Source: Gossypium raimondii (taxonomy: Eukaryota; Streptophyta; Magnoliopsida; Malvales; Malvaceae). Taken from it: 64,000 bases of DNA. Both the position numbers and the translations under genes were made by a program. Location of the stretch: the NCBI RefSeq assembly GCF_025698545.1, contig NC_068571.1:47463733-47527732 (forward strand), in the 5' to 3' direction. A model generated the notes under the pieces. That model searched no databases and was not told the origin of the DNA. It saw only the letters and a list, made by a program, of their open reading frames with translations. Below, piece after piece: positions 1 to 13,000 of the stretch. Numbering within the stretch: position 1 is the stretch's first letter; each line of letters begins with the position of its first letter.

Positions 1-132
1 CAAAAATCATATGAATTCTGCAATTTTTACAATTTTTTGAACTTTCGCTAAACTTTTCTTTGACGATGTTATCGATTGCTTCATTTGATGAGCTTAATAG
101 AAACTTTGTACTTTTGGAGAGGCAACTCTAGA

Positions 133-504
133 GTAAAAGTGTCATAGAAGCTCTTGTATTAAGAGTCGGCTTGCATTTTATTTCCTCTATTTAAAGCAAA
201 TTAGTCATTGTAAGTTAAATCAAAGAACAAATTGATCATTCTATATATTAAAAATCTCATCCATTTCTACTGTTAAATACTAGTCTCTATATATTAGCAT
301 GAGGTTGACGTGGCACGCCATGTGCAACTATTTGTTTATTCCACCATCGATGCCAGTTTTTAATAATAGAATTGGATGAATTTTTTAATAAAAAGAACCA
401 ATTTACTCTTTAATCTAATGTATAAAGATTAATTTGCCCTTTTTGAGTAAATAAGGCAAAGTACAATCTAATTTTTAGTGTACAAAACTCCATGATACTC
501 TTAC
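133..504. repeat. Palindromic MITE, family M1, copy 1
   Basis: The ends are imperfect inverted repeats: the left end reads gtaaaagtgtcatagaagct, and the right end reads back as gtaagagtatcatggagt. Related copies with the same order of internal motifs lie at 9771-10077 and 35186-35531, with partial copies near 9430-9540 and 52620-52765. It has no coding capacity. The class is not certain and I could not fix a target-site duplication. Confidence 0.6.
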
Positions 505-956
505 TAAATATTTTTGTTTTGTTATTTATAAATGTTTTTTTAATTTGTGCAATTAGGGTTTTTTGCATTGTTGCATAGTTTTTCTTCTTAAGTAACTTTA
601 ATTTTGAGTTTCAATAACTAAAATATTTTCACCATAAAGAAACAAGAAATATTCAATTTCCAAAAAAAAAAACATTTCAATTCCACCATATTTACTGAAA
701 TAAAACTACATTTGCCTACCTTATTGAACCTTTTTAAAACCAGCACTGAAAATGATGATTGATTGTTGACTTATTTAGCAATGGCACTTGTTTTATTTTA
801 TATATAAAAATATTTTATGTTTTATATTTATTTAATTTTAATTTTAGAAATTACATAAAAAATAAATTATATTTATTGAAAATAATGGTAGAAGAAGTGA
901 ATAGGAAAAAACCATATTTTTATTTTTATTTTTTAAGCAAGAATAATTTTTAAAAT
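505..956. other. AT-rich intergenic DNA with a duplicated segment
   Basis: There is no gene here. Positions about 690-800 resemble 1690-1785, the DNA just 3' of malate synthase; both carry the shared strings accttattgaacc and ttatttagcaatggcac. The rest is low-complexity AT-rich sequence. Confidence 0.5.
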
Positions 957-1231
957 CATGTGCCTAATCGAATTGATTGGATCATGTATGAACAAGGTTC
1001 AAATTTATCGATCTGTTAGGATGCTCAACGGCATACATCATTGCACTTCTACTTGGCACCTATCATAATGATAAATGGTTTGTCTTGTCTGACCTTCTCT
1101 TGAATTCTCAAAATTTATGTTACTCGATCCCCGCGGGAATAGAGAACCCCTTGCACTAATCATGGGGTGGGCTTAGTACTTAGATGCTTTTGGCAGTTAT
1201 CTGCTCTGCACTTGGCTACCCAGCGTAAACT
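957..1231 (-). pseudogene. Nuclear plastid insertion: 3' end of 23S rRNA plus 4.5S rRNA
   Basis: Read on the minus strand, this segment matches my memory of the plastid rRNA operon. About 1230-1140 corresponds to the 3' part of 23S rRNA (ctaagtactaagcccacccc). About 1097-997 corresponds to 4.5S rRNA. About 996-957 corresponds to the start of the 4.5S-5S spacer. A part of the 23S 3' end appears deleted near 1140, and there are many transitions. It is therefore an old NUPT and not a working rRNA gene. The lack of surrounding plastid genes and the mutational load argue that this is nuclear DNA. Confidence 0.85.
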
Positions 1232-1239
1232 ACACCTAA

Positions 1240-1680
1240 AGTCACCAAATCACTAAACTATTAGTAAGTTTACACTTTGACTACTCAACTTAAAAAAGTT
1301 ACAAAATAGTTACTAAATTATTCAAAAGTACTTATTTAAGTCATTAGGTTGTTAAGTTTTTTTTTTATGTCTGGCTAGTGAGTTTCAAGATGATTCGATC
1401 ATTGGTACGGTGGATCAATATCCATCGACAAGTAGAATAATATACCTTAAATCAAAGATGATATGAAGGTTAATGTCAGGAATCGAAGAAGAAAGTTGTT
1501 TAAATTTTAATTCGCAGCTTCGTGATGTTTAAAGCTTTTTCATGAAAAAAATTAAGCTGCAGAAGAGAAGGGAAAGAGAACTTTCTATTGGTGCAAGCGG
1601 TGCAAACAGAAAAAGTCAAACAACAACAATTTTATAAGTCTAATGACTTAAATAAAAACTTTCAAATAATACATTAAAAC
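1240..1680. repeat. Dispersed repeat, family M2, copy 1
   Basis: This stretch has the outer motif aaactattagtaagtttac followed by text about tracts at a gene-free core, and ends in taaataaaaactttcaaat. Similar motifs in the same or opposite order recur at about 36010-36350, 62290-62765 and 62825-63135. It is non-coding and probably a non-autonomous transposon. The boundaries are approximate. Confidence 0.5.
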
Positions 1681-1823
1681 CCAACATTGAAATAAAACAT
1701 CATCCATAATACCTTATTGAACCATTTCCCGTAAAACCACGATTATGATTATTTGCTTATTTAGCAATGGCACTATTGTTTTTCACTCAAAACCCATAAT
1801 TCTAAGCTTTCATGGAAGCTTCA

Positions 1824-4800
1824 TCAAAGCTTAGAAGAAACATCCTTTGGATGATGAATGACGATATAATTATAAGCATCAAGTGTCAAAAAATCATCCA
1901 AAGTTGAAGCAGTGCATTGGCGAGTAAAAATCTTGCATGCTTCTTTATACATTCCTTTCTTAAACTTCTCTTTTCCGACCTCACGTTCAGTCCGAGCCAT
2001 TTCTTCTTCAACCACTCGCCCAAACACATGGTTCACTCGAACCCCAAGCCCATCACCGTCTAATTCAACACCATATTTCAACCACTGCCAAATTTGAACC
2101 CTACTGATCTCGGCTGTCGCAGCATCTTCCATTAGGTTATAAAGCGGGACCGAACCTGAACCGGTTAACCAAGCTGCTAAGTATTGGATCCCGACACGAG
2201 TGTTCAAACGGAGGCCTTCCATCGTACGAACACCTCGAGGCCTTTGCAATAAATCATCTTCAGTTAAGTTGGAAGCGTCATCGCGTTTGACGGTTTCGAT
2301 TTGGTTCGGAGTGTTCCCCATGTTGTTGGTGAAAACTTCCATGCATGTTTTGATGAGACCTGGATGAGCTGCCCATGTTCCATCATGCCCTGCTTTAACT
2401 TCTCTTTGTTTATCTTTTCTTACAAGTTCAAAGGCTGCTTCATTTGCCGTTGGATCATCTCTAATGGGAATTTGTGCTGCCTGTTTAAGACAATTGAAAC
2501 CTTCATTAACACATTAAAAACACAAAATTGAATGTAAAATGGTGCGTGTAATAGGCAAGGATGTTTGAACCGGATTAGATTAGCCGGTCAAACTAATTAA
2601 ATTAAAAATCGATTGAGGTATTAATTAAGAAAAAGATTTTGAATAAGTTTGAACAGGAATCAGTACAAACTAATTGAGCAGGGTTTCTAATTTTTTTTAA
2701 ATTTTTAATAATTTTTAATTGTACCGATCTGACCAATAAACCAGTAACTTGACTAGTTTCGACCATTGATTCACCTTCAAAAACATTGGTTATAAGTGGG
2801 ATCAAAACATGTTCAAGATCCGGATTAAGTTACTTTCTCAAAAATGAAAGCTCACTCAATATATGAGAATATTTGAGCAAAAAAGTTTTAGGCATGAAAA
2901 TGAGTTTGGGTCAAAAAAACTACTCATTTAGAATATGAGTCAAATTTAGATTTTTATTTTATAATGTTATTTTATTTTCTTTTTTTATATATTGTATAAC
3001 TAAATATATAATATTATAATAAAAAAATTTAAATTGATTATGCTAACAAATTTGATAAAAAAATAAAAATATTAAATATTAACAAAATAATATTTTTTTT
3101 AAATATGAATTTAGCCGTTTTAAGTACTATTTTCAAAATCAAATCGGTTGGTTGGACTGATAATCAACTGAGGTACCAATTTGGAATAAGAGATCAAACC
3201 GGTTGAACGGGTTTTTCTTAGTATTTTTTTATTTTTTAAATAATTTATTGAAATGAATCAGTTGAATCGAGAATCGATGGTCTACTTTGTTCAACCATCA
3301 ACCCGGTTCTAAAAACTTGGTTTTAAGTTAATCATTTGATTAAAATTTAAGGCTCATATTTCGAACCGGATCGAATTTGGAGAACTATATGTGATGTTAA
3401 TACAATATATGAGTTTAATTCAAATTTGATCCGATCCGATTCATGAACACCTTTATGTTTATGTATTATATGAATTGAAATGTCATAATTATATTCATAC
3501 ATACCATTCCGCCCATGGCATGGACGCCACGTCGATGGCAGGTTCGGATGAGGAGATCGGAGTAACTCCTCATGAAGTGTTGGGTCATACCGACTTGACC
3601 CCGATCTGGCAACAACCGGTCCGGGTGACCTTGGAAGGTCTTAACGTAACTGAAAATATAATCCCATCGGCCACAGTTGAGACCAACAGAGTGATCCCTG
3701 AGCTCATAAAGGATTTCATCCATTTGGAAGACTGCTGGTAGTGTTTCGATTAAAACTGTTGCTCTTATGCTTCCTTTCTCTATGCCTGCCATCTTTTCTG
3801 CCTTCTCAAACACACTATTCCATATCTTTGCTTCCCTGCAAATTCAGGTAAACATAATTTTCATCACTTTGTTGAATATCAACTCTAGATTTTATGACCC
3901 TAAAATGCTATGTTATAACCATCACAATTTTTTGTAGAGTGTTTTTTCTTAATCGGATTCGAAGGTGGGTTGAGTCGATATCTCTCTATTCAAAATTTTA
4001 AGGTTAAATTAAGATAAATTTAAGTAAAATCCGCCTCAAACTCATCCCTATATCTATATCTATACTATATATAAAGATTTGGTTGAGTTGGAATCATCTA
4101 TAATCGGGTCTCAATTGAGTTATTAAATTACTAAAAGACTTTTATTTTAACAAAGTAATAAATGTTAACTCAAGGGTATTTTTATCCTTTTATATAAAAT
4201 ATCAAATCTCAACTCAGTTGTTAAATTACTAAAATGCTCTTATTTTAACAAAGCAATAAATATTAACTCAAGGGTATCTTTATCTTTTACATAAAATCTA
4301 GAAATAAAAAATACATGTTTATAATGAGATTTATAAATTCTTAATAAATACATTATATAATTATTTTTTACCAAGTAAATGTGTCATAATCTAGTATTTA
4401 CTAAAATAATTTTTTTAATTTATAACTATTTTTCAAATTCTTTTGTTATAACATTTTTTAATTTTATAAATTTTATAATCTAGTATTTTCCCCCACACTA
4501 ATGGGGACGGTAATGGAGGCCAAGGCCTTTGCCTCCCTAAAATTTTTGAAATTTTTTATTTAAAAATTTTAATTTGACCCCTAAATTTTTTTAAAATATT
4601 ATTATGACTTTTAATTTCTTTAAAAATTTTAGTTAAGTTTTTCTAATTTTTTTGAAATTCTAATTAATTTCACAAATTTTAAAAATTTTAATTAAATCTC
4701 CAAATTTTTTGAAAAAATCTCATTAAATTCTTAATGCACCACATATCATATTAAGAGTATGTTTAGTATTACTTCTAAGAAGTATTTTGGGACAAAATAT

Positions 4801-6484
4801 TCCTAAACAAACTATTTTTAAGAGAAAAGTACTTCTTCCAATACAAAAAGTGGCCCAAAATCACTTTTTTGAAAATTTTAACTTCTCCCCAAAATTTTTT
4901 TCTCAAAATACTTTTGAAAAATATTACTAAATTAAGCCTAAGTTAACCCGTTGTCAATTAATAAAACGCTGAAGTTAAATATTTTTAATATTAAATGAAT
5001 AATAAATTTGAAAATTTGAGACAGATTAATTACCTTGAATTCTCCATCTTAGGAAGATAAAAGAAGGGTCCAAAGCCTTGACCTTGAGTGTTGCGGAAAG
5101 TGGCATAATTGTGGTAAAAATAAAGGCCAAAATCCACTAGACAACCAGTTGCAGGCTCCCCGTCAATGAAAATATGAGCCTCCGGTAAGTGCCAACCTCG
5201 TGGCCGAACAAATAGCTTTGCTATTTCATTATTCAGCTTGTAAACCCTGTTCCTTGCTTTGTCGTTGAACGTTATTGTCCCTTCCACTGCGTCCTTTAAG
5301 TTTATTTGACCTCTCATAAGATTTTCCCAACTTGGTGACAGTGCATCCTCAAAATCAGCCTGTGAAAGGAAAAGATATAATAACAAATTTAATCTTTAAT
5401 ATTTATATTTTTATCAATTTAGTCCTTTTAAAAGTTAATTTTAATTGTTAACTTTTTCAAAATGAATCAAATTACTTTTTTAACGGAAGGATTAATTAGA
5501 ATATTGTGGCATTTTATGTACACTTCATGTTGACATTATATTTTCTTATCTTATAAACCCGTCAACAAATAATTAAAGATTATAAAATATTCTAACAAAA
5601 AAATTTAATTTCAAAAAAAAGTATAAAGTATACGTAAATTGTCGTATATGCTGTCATGTATAAAAGTTAATGTTTTAGTTAATAATTCTATTGAAAAACA
5701 ACAATTTGACTCTTTTAAAAGATAGTTAAATTCGATCATTTTAGAAAGTTGAGGGCAATGGTGAAACAAATTTTTTCTATATTTTTATAAGAGCTAAAAT
5801 GTAATTTTAACTTTTATTAGCTTAGCTTTATAATTTCTTAAATAAAAAAGTATCATTTTGTGAGGTTAAAATCCAATTTTAACTTGTATTAACTTATAAT
5901 TTTATAAACCTTAAATATGAAATTTACCATTTTAAAGAGGTCGCCTTAGCTGATGGCCAAACTCACCGATCATCAAAAACTTTTGAGTTATATTTATCAG
6001 AATGCCAAAGAAAAGAAAATCCCAAGCTGCGCAATTTATCAAAAAAATGGAAGACGAATTCAGAAGTGACATATAACTAACAAACATCACTCACCATAAA
6101 CACTTTAGCTCCCGAGTTAAGAGCGTTGATGATCATCTTCCTCTCCACCGGCCCTGTAATTTCGACCCTCCGATCAGCCACCGCAGGCGGAAACGGCGCA
6201 CAAGTCCATTTCCCTTCTCTAATATACCTCGTTGCAGGATCGAAACCAGGCAACGCCCCTTCATTGTATCGTCTTTTCGCCTCTTTGCGACATTCCATCG
6301 CATACTTAATATGGTTCCTGAACTCTCTCTGCAAATCAGCGACGAATTGTAAGGCATCCTTTGTTAAAATCTTAGCGAATTCTTCATCGAATCGACCACG
6401 AATATCAACGCCTTGAGGAACATCGTAGGCGTTGATTTTTTTGGAAGATGGTGCTGTGTAACCGTAACTCCCAAGGCCAATCAT
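1824..6484 (-). CDS. MLS: Malate synthase, glyoxysomal (four exons, 567 aa)
   Basis: It condenses acetyl-CoA with glyoxylate to malate in the glyoxylate cycle of peroxisomes/glyoxysomes during seed-oil mobilisation. Exons are 6484-6095, 5359-5034, 3835-3505 and 2480-1824, all with GT-AG introns and phases that join cleanly to 567 codons, the usual plant length. The family signature [17 protein letters not shown] lies at residues 285-301. By family homology R184 (RPRGWH) is the catalytic arginine, E269 and D297 are probable Mg ligands, and D468 ([10 protein letters not shown]) is the probable catalytic base. The C-terminus is SKL, a canonical PTS1 peroxisome signal. The start follows a TATA box by about 80 bases and begins [14 protein letters not shown], as expected for plant enzymes. 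No lesion is seen, so it should be functional. Confidence 0.97.
2484..3504. repeat. Malate synthase intron 3 with CCGGTT-type dispersed repeat
   Basis: The intron holds two blocks (about 2560-2820 and 3140-3320) rich in aaccggttgaa-like and attgattcgatc-like words. These recur at about 6940-7260, 13030-13140, 48610-48850 and 49320-49440. The family is degenerate and non-coding; I cannot name it. Confidence 0.4.
4090..4320. repeat. Two-copy tandem repeat, about 98-bp period, in malate synthase intron 2
   Basis: The words ttaaattactaaaa and taactcaagggtat each occur twice, 98 bases apart (ttaaattact at 4123 and 4221). Confidence 0.65.
4755..4942. repeat. Small fold-back MITE in malate synthase intron 2
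   Basis: The left end, gtttagtattacttctaag, pairs with the right end, which reads back as taggcttaatttagtaatat. In between are paired agtattttggg / ctcaaaatactt arms. It is non-coding. Confidence 0.5.
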
Positions 6485-6560
6485 ATTTGGTTACTAAAAA
6501 CCTCTGGAATTTTGAAAATGGATGCTTGAATGAGTGCTTGTAACGTGTAAAAATGGTGGA

Positions 6561-6570
6561 CTATATATAG
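6561..6570 (-). promoter_or_regulatory. TATA box of malate synthase
   Basis: The sequence ctatatatag lies 77-86 bases upstream of the ATG. That would put transcription start near 6535 and give a 5' leader of about 50 bases. This is based on motif and spacing only. Confidence 0.55.
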
Positions 6571-6599
6571 GGATGGCGATTGGCAAAGGTTGGTAGCTT

Positions 6600-8880
6600 T
6601 TTCAGTCTTGATTTTGTCTTAAAACTCGATTTTATTTCAGATTTTAACATTTAAATTTGATTTTGAAAGAAAAAAATGCTTCTCACACCCGAAATTTTTC
6701 ACATAATATAATTTTTCAGCTCAACTGGCAACTAGATTTATTTTAACATTTGTATTTTTTTATTCATTTTAGAATTTAAACTCGACAATTAGATTTATTT
6801 TAATTTTTGAACTTGAAAAATATAAAAGTTTAATGATATGACACTGTAATACTATGTCACATAATCACTTCAAAATTAAAAAATAATTATATAAATTTTT
6901 AGGTGACTATATGATACAATCTCAGAGTGACACATTGAGTGCTTTAATAATCAGATCAGTGGTTAAATTGGTTCGATCACTAGTTCTTATTCAAGCAGTT
7001 CAATCGATTCGATCGTCTAAGTAATAATAATTAATTAATTACTTAAAAACTCATAAAAATAAAAAAGTAAAAAAAAATCATTAAATTGTTTCAACTATCA
7101 CTTTTTATCTCTCTTAGACTTTTATTAATTTCCAAGTCAATTGATTTAGCCCATTTGTTCGGGCATTATATCAATTAGTTCTCAGTTCATCTGATCTACT
7201 CTTGTTTCAGTAATACTAGTTAGATCATTAAATCTTGACAGAATCAAAATTCAGGATCAAAATGGATCTAATTATCAAATTCAAAAATAATATAAGCAAC
7301 AAAATGAACCTAATTGCTAGGTTTAGGAGCTAATAATTATATTATCCACATCTATATTATAATAACTTCTTTCAATATTAAATATGAGGGTTTTTTATTA
7401 AATTTTAGTTAGAAATATACTTTTGTTATACTTAAAAAATATTTTGATAAATTTGTCAGAAAAGGCCTCATACTGTCTGGAACTTTTTTTAAATAAAAAT
7501 ATGTTATTATCGAGTAAAAGATTGATGAGTATCGAATCTCAATTTAATTATAAAATTTTAAAAGTTTAACTCTTTACAAACTAACAAACATTATTTTGAG
7601 AGTATTTATAATTTACATTATGATAAATTTTAAAAATAGATACATATAATGAGAATCATAAAATTTAAATCAAAATTATTATAATCTTCACTATCTCATC
7701 TTTATTATTTCAACCTAAATTTTATTTAAATTTTATTTTTATAAATTATTACATATTTTCTATCAACATCGTCATTATAAAATTAAAATTAAGTTATATA
7801 TTTTATAATAAAATAAAATATTATTGCTTTAATAATTTATATTATTTTTTAAGGAGATCAATGTGCTTTTACTATTTATTAAATTAAAATATTATAAAAT
7901 TTAAAGGAAAAAAAGAAAGAAAGAAGAAATTTTCCATTTTATAAGATGTCAAGTTCTTCCCCTAGGGTCCCATATATGTGTATATATACTGAAGACGAGA
8001 GAGTAAAGAGGAAGTGGATAACTACACTGAGCGTTATCGGTTTTTTTAGAGGTTCATCTCAGCTTTATCGTTTTGAAATAATTTATTTTACTTGAGCTAA
8101 TTAACTGAGTTTATATTTTATTATTTTCTATAATATCAGAAAAAGTTAAAATTATAGCAAATTTAGAGATTTAATTAAATGAAAAGTAGACAAAAGTTTA
8201 ATATAAACACACCATACTCAAATCAACACGATATTATATAAAAAAAGCTCAACAAGTACAATTTCACCATACTCAAATTTTTGGCACGAGTAAGTATATC
8301 TTTACGATAATATAATTTTATCATTTTAATAATTTATATTTTTATAATTTTAAAGAACCAAATTAACTTTTTATCATTTTAAGAGAGTTAAATATAATTT
8401 TATTATATACTAATTTAAAATTTAATAAATTATAAAAGAATTAAAATTTAAAAATTTAAATTTAAAGGGGTTAGGCGTTGTCACCCCCTAATGTTTAGGG
8501 TGAAGCCAAGGGGTTAGTAAGGCCGCCTCTTAAATTGAAAATGTTATTATTTTATTCCTTTATAATTTATAAAATTTTAAATTAGTATATAGTAATATTA
8601 CACTGTGGCTCTTGAAAAAGATAAAAATTTATTTAACTATTTAAAATTATAAAGATATAGACTATTAAAATAGTGAAATTTTATTTTTATTAATGTAAAA
8701 ATATACAACTTAATTCTATCCTCCTTCGAAATAAATATTTTGACTTTACCCCTACTGACACTATGTCTAATTATTAACCTTAAACTTGATTATTGAGTTA
8801 ATTTGAAATTTAAGTATAATAAAGAACAAACCAACTTAATCAAACTTAAATTTAAAAATAAAGATTTAATATTCCAACTT
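6600..8880. other. AT-rich intergenic DNA
   Basis: I see no gene. It contains a CCGGTT-type dispersed fragment (about 6940-7260) and a short motif about 8460-8535 (aagccaaggggtt... followed by AT-rich sequence). That motif belongs to a degenerate 'aaggccttggcc' family also seen near 4500, 56850, 58490 and 59940. Confidence 0.4.
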
Positions 8881-8884
8881 CACA

Positions 8885-9240
8885 CCTGAGCAGGGATAGC
8901 AACGATGGGCGTTATCGTCAAGAAAGTCATTTGCTAATTGAGTTGAAACTAACCGAGTCAGCAAGCAAGTTAAAAGAGTTAATAATGCCAAAATATTGGA
9001 TTGGTGTTTGAGGCGTGTCCGCCACTATTGGAGTGTTGGAACCACCACCGATAAGGCAGGCAATCATCATCATCATCAAATGAAAGCGTTACTTTGTATG
9101 TTTGCTATTTTTGGAGAGATGCATGGCTTCACCTGCGTAAACTCTGACGCCACCACCTCTTCCTATTTTATTCGAAAGATGGGCAGAGCGTAGGATAAGA
9201 ATAAGTTTTCGAAATGTGTGCCCTCTACCTTGGGATGTGC
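8885..9240. other. Compositionally distinct unique segment, function unknown
   Basis: This segment is clearly more GC-rich and less repetitive than its surroundings. It contains a 65-codon open frame (8996-9193) with a run of four histidines. I recognise no protein, RNA or organelle match. It could be a captured gene fragment, an old exon or a regulatory island. Confidence 0.3.
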
Positions 9241-9770
9241 AGTTTGTTTGGATATTTGGTATATCATACCTCCATTTCTTATCTTAAAACTAGATAGATA
9301 GTGGAATCCTTCGGAATATTGATTTATAGGTTTAATTAATTCGAATAATTTGATTAAATATTCAAATTTTATAAAAATATATAAAATTTACATAATTAAT
9401 AGAATAATAATATAGTAATATTTTTAATAGAATGACTAATTTACTCTTTGATTTAATAAAGAGGAATTAATTTATCTATTTTTAATAGATGAGTCAAAAT
9501 GCAATCCAATTCTTACAATCTTTATGGTATTTTTATCATCAATCTTCGCTTTTGCAACTCCGTTTGTTTTGTCAAATATTTAAATGTTATAAAAGGTGAT
9601 TGTTATATATTTATACTAGTATTTAAGACACTTATAGTGACATTTGAGAGTCAATTTATATTTAATATTTAGAAAATTTAAATTAAAAATCTATAATATA
9701 TTGTTAATATTATTAATTAGTGAAATTTAGATCCTATCTTTAATAAAATTAGTTTCTAATATCATGTGTG

Positions 9771-10077
9771 GTAAAAGTACCATGGAAGTCCCTTCTACTT
9801 AGAAAATGAGTAAATTAGTCCCTATAAGTTATATAAAAGAGCAAACTAATCATTCGGTTAAAATTGGTCACTATACATTAGCATAACGCATACACTTATC
9901 TAGTTATTTTATTAGCCACATTGATTTTAATAGTAAAATGGATGAATTTTTAATAGAAATGATCAATTTGCTCATTGATCTAAAGTATAATGACTATTTT
10001 ACCCGTTTTAACTAAAATAAGCAAAATGCAATCGACTCTTAGTATAAAAACCTATCGATGCTTTTACTTATATGTAT
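9771..10077. repeat. Palindromic MITE, family M1, copy 2
   Basis: It starts gtaaaagtaccatggaagtc and ends gatgcttttac, with the same internal order as the copy at 133-504 (taaattagtc, attagcat, gatgaattttt, aatgcaatcgac). The flanking stretch 9430-9540 carries a partial copy of the right half. Confidence 0.6.
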
Positions 10078-10079
10078 TG

Positions 10080-13000
10080 CACGTGATTTTATATAATTTT
10101 TATTTATTAAATAATATATTTTATAATTTCAAATGCATATTTGTGCTAATTAAATAATTATTATTTTAATTTATATTAAAGTTGAATTAGTTTTGAAATA
10201 GCAAATGAAAGAGTAAAATATTATTTTAAAAACAATAAAATTAAAAATTAAATTGATACATAAAACTATTAAAATAATATATAAATTTAAATCTATATAA
10301 AAAATTAACTATAAAATATAATTACACTAAGTTAATAATCATATTTAAGAATAATTATTAAAAATAATTGTTGAAATTTAAATTCCTTTTCAAAACAAAT
10401 TCACGAAATCTTTTCACCGCACCAATCAAATAATAAATAAATAGATAGACTTAAAGATTGGTTGCTCCGTAAAATATAAACAACTTAAAATATATATAAT
10501 ATCATAATATTGTATTATATCATTATTAATCAAAATAATATTCTATTTCTCTCTGATGCAATTGTTGTTTGAATATATTCAATATTATCTCTTGAAAAAT
10601 CATTACTTTAATGTCCGGTCTTTTTATATAAGTCAAAATTATTATTGCTAACAATCTCTATTTTTTTATCGGTAAATTTTTTTAGATGCTACCGATTGAA
10701 TATACTTAATTACTGAATGCTATTTATAAAGCTAAAGTTAAATTTTAATCGATAAATAACTCTAATACTAATTAAATGATAATTAAGATGCTTAGAGTTC
10801 GTACAATTAATGACATTGTTTTACATGAATAAAAATACCAAAAATTAAAAAAATGTCATTTTATAATAATGTCAAATTCAAATTATAATTTTAACCAATA
10901 ATTGTAAATTATAATTATAATATCACAACATTTTCTTAAATTTTATGCTTAGTTTTATTCAAGTAATAATTTTATTTTAAATTAGCAAAACTTTATTTAC
11001 ATCAAACTTTTTAAACAATAATTATAAATTAAATCATAATTATTTTTAAATGTATAACTATCACAAATTCTATTTAATTCATTTCTTAAACTTAATAATA
11101 CAATTATTTTTAAATTTTAATGTCACAATTGGCTCCTAAATTTTCAGTCAACGAATAAATAAATGTCACATGTATTAGTTTTAGGTTTTGAATATAATTT
11201 TTACAAATTGATTAAATTTGAGATTTTTTTTTCCTTTTATTTCTATTTTCTAAGCAATAAACATAATTAAAAATAATTTAAAAGAAATAAAACTTATTTG
11301 TTGAAAATTGAATGCAAAAAAATATATTTAAAATTCAAAACCAATCATATAACGACATATGGTATTTGTTTATTCGTTGTTTTCAAGTTATTGCGTATAT
11401 TAGACTATGTTAAAGTTTTGGGCCAAAAGCGATCTGTTTAAGTTGGAATGCTATCTATGTTAATGGACAGACCAAGAGGACCTAACTGTAAGAAATAATT
11501 TTGAAAGAGAAAATAATATCAAGTGAAATAATCCCATTCGCATTTTCTAGATAAGTGGAAAATTTTACAATGCGATCCAATTAATAAAACAGAGATTAAA
11601 ATTTCTAATCAAAGCGTTAAGAATTTTAGTACTGATATAAAGTTATAAATTATTGAATATTTTACAAACAAATCAACCTAAATATTTGTTAAAGGACATA
11701 ATTTCAATTGGAAAAAGTTTTTAAAGTGTTTTCTATCGAGCGATTGACCGGACTCTTAAGTTTAAGTGGTACTATGCGTACAAGTATTTGCCTTGTATCT
11801 CTTGGGTTGGAATTTTCCACATAGGTGATTTACATAATTAATGTTATGCACTATATTAACATTTATATTGTGAGCCTTATAGGTCTTATCTTTACTAATC
11901 GAGGTGCTACCCCACTGCAAACCCTTCAAGGCTCGAGGAGGAGGTGGGAGACAAAACCCCATTGGAGACAATACTAACCATTGTTAGGGGTTTGACCAAC
12001 TACGTGGCGAGAGCCTATTTCCCTCAACAAGATGGTAATGAAAGAAACTCGTACATAGGTTTGATTAGATCGAGTTCACTACACGTAGCATGGCCCGAGA
12101 CCCAACTTTGCAAATCCAACCCTACTCACTTCAGTTAATAAATCTACTACTCAAGTTCCGATAACAATAAATTTAGTCTGACTACATCGAGAAACACATA
12201 AAATTCAATGATTAAATACAATTAGAGAAAACAACTGTTGAATGTATCAACCTTATAACACACATGAGATTGGAAAAAGAAAATGATCAAAAGGATGGAG
12301 AAAGCTAAAGGGGAATACCTTATCAGTAGGAAATGTTAATATCCAAGAGCCAAAAGTAGAAATTACAAGGTGAAATATGATGCACTAACCACCCTTATTT
12401 AAAGGTTTAATATAATATTTAGTATTCAAGTTTGACGTTTTTTTAATGTAGTATTTGTATTATTTTTATTATCTAAACGGCATTTGAATTTGATAAAAGT
12501 TATATATTTTGACACCTAGAAATAATTGTATTAACCTTTTAGGGTTGATTTGATAAAATTAATTACTAATATTATTAGATTAGAAATTTCCATGATTTTG
12601 TTAATGAAATAAACTTAGTGTTAATTTTGAACTTGTTTAATTTTGTGTTTAATTTGTCAAATACAATCCAATGGATGTTATTTAATTTGGCTTTTAGAGT
12701 TGTTTTGGTGAAAGTTAATTGCTAATATTATTAGCTAATCATAAACTTTCATTAAATCAAATTCTGATATTCAAACGAAACAATAAAAAGTTAACACCGT
12801 TACATTTGGGTACCAAAATAGATAACTTTTGTCAAATACAATTACCAAAATTAGAAGAAGAAAAAACACAAAACATAGGTACCACATTAGAAAACGTGTC
12901 AAAATGAGGCACTAAATTATGTATTAAGCCTGAAAAAAATAGACCACAACAACAATAGAGGTATTCACTATAGCAACCAAGGCTACGAGTTTAGTGACTA

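Noticed and set aside
759-953. 64-codon open frame
   Set aside because: Extremely AT-rich, with Phe/Tyr/Lys/Asn-only composition; no recognisable protein and no promoter.
8996-9193. 65-codon open frame with a His run
   Set aside because: No family resemblance, and the His run comes from a cat repeat. Reported only as an unusual segment.
11762-12138. Overlapping short frames on both strands
   Set aside because: No recognisable product; looks like decayed intergenic sequence.
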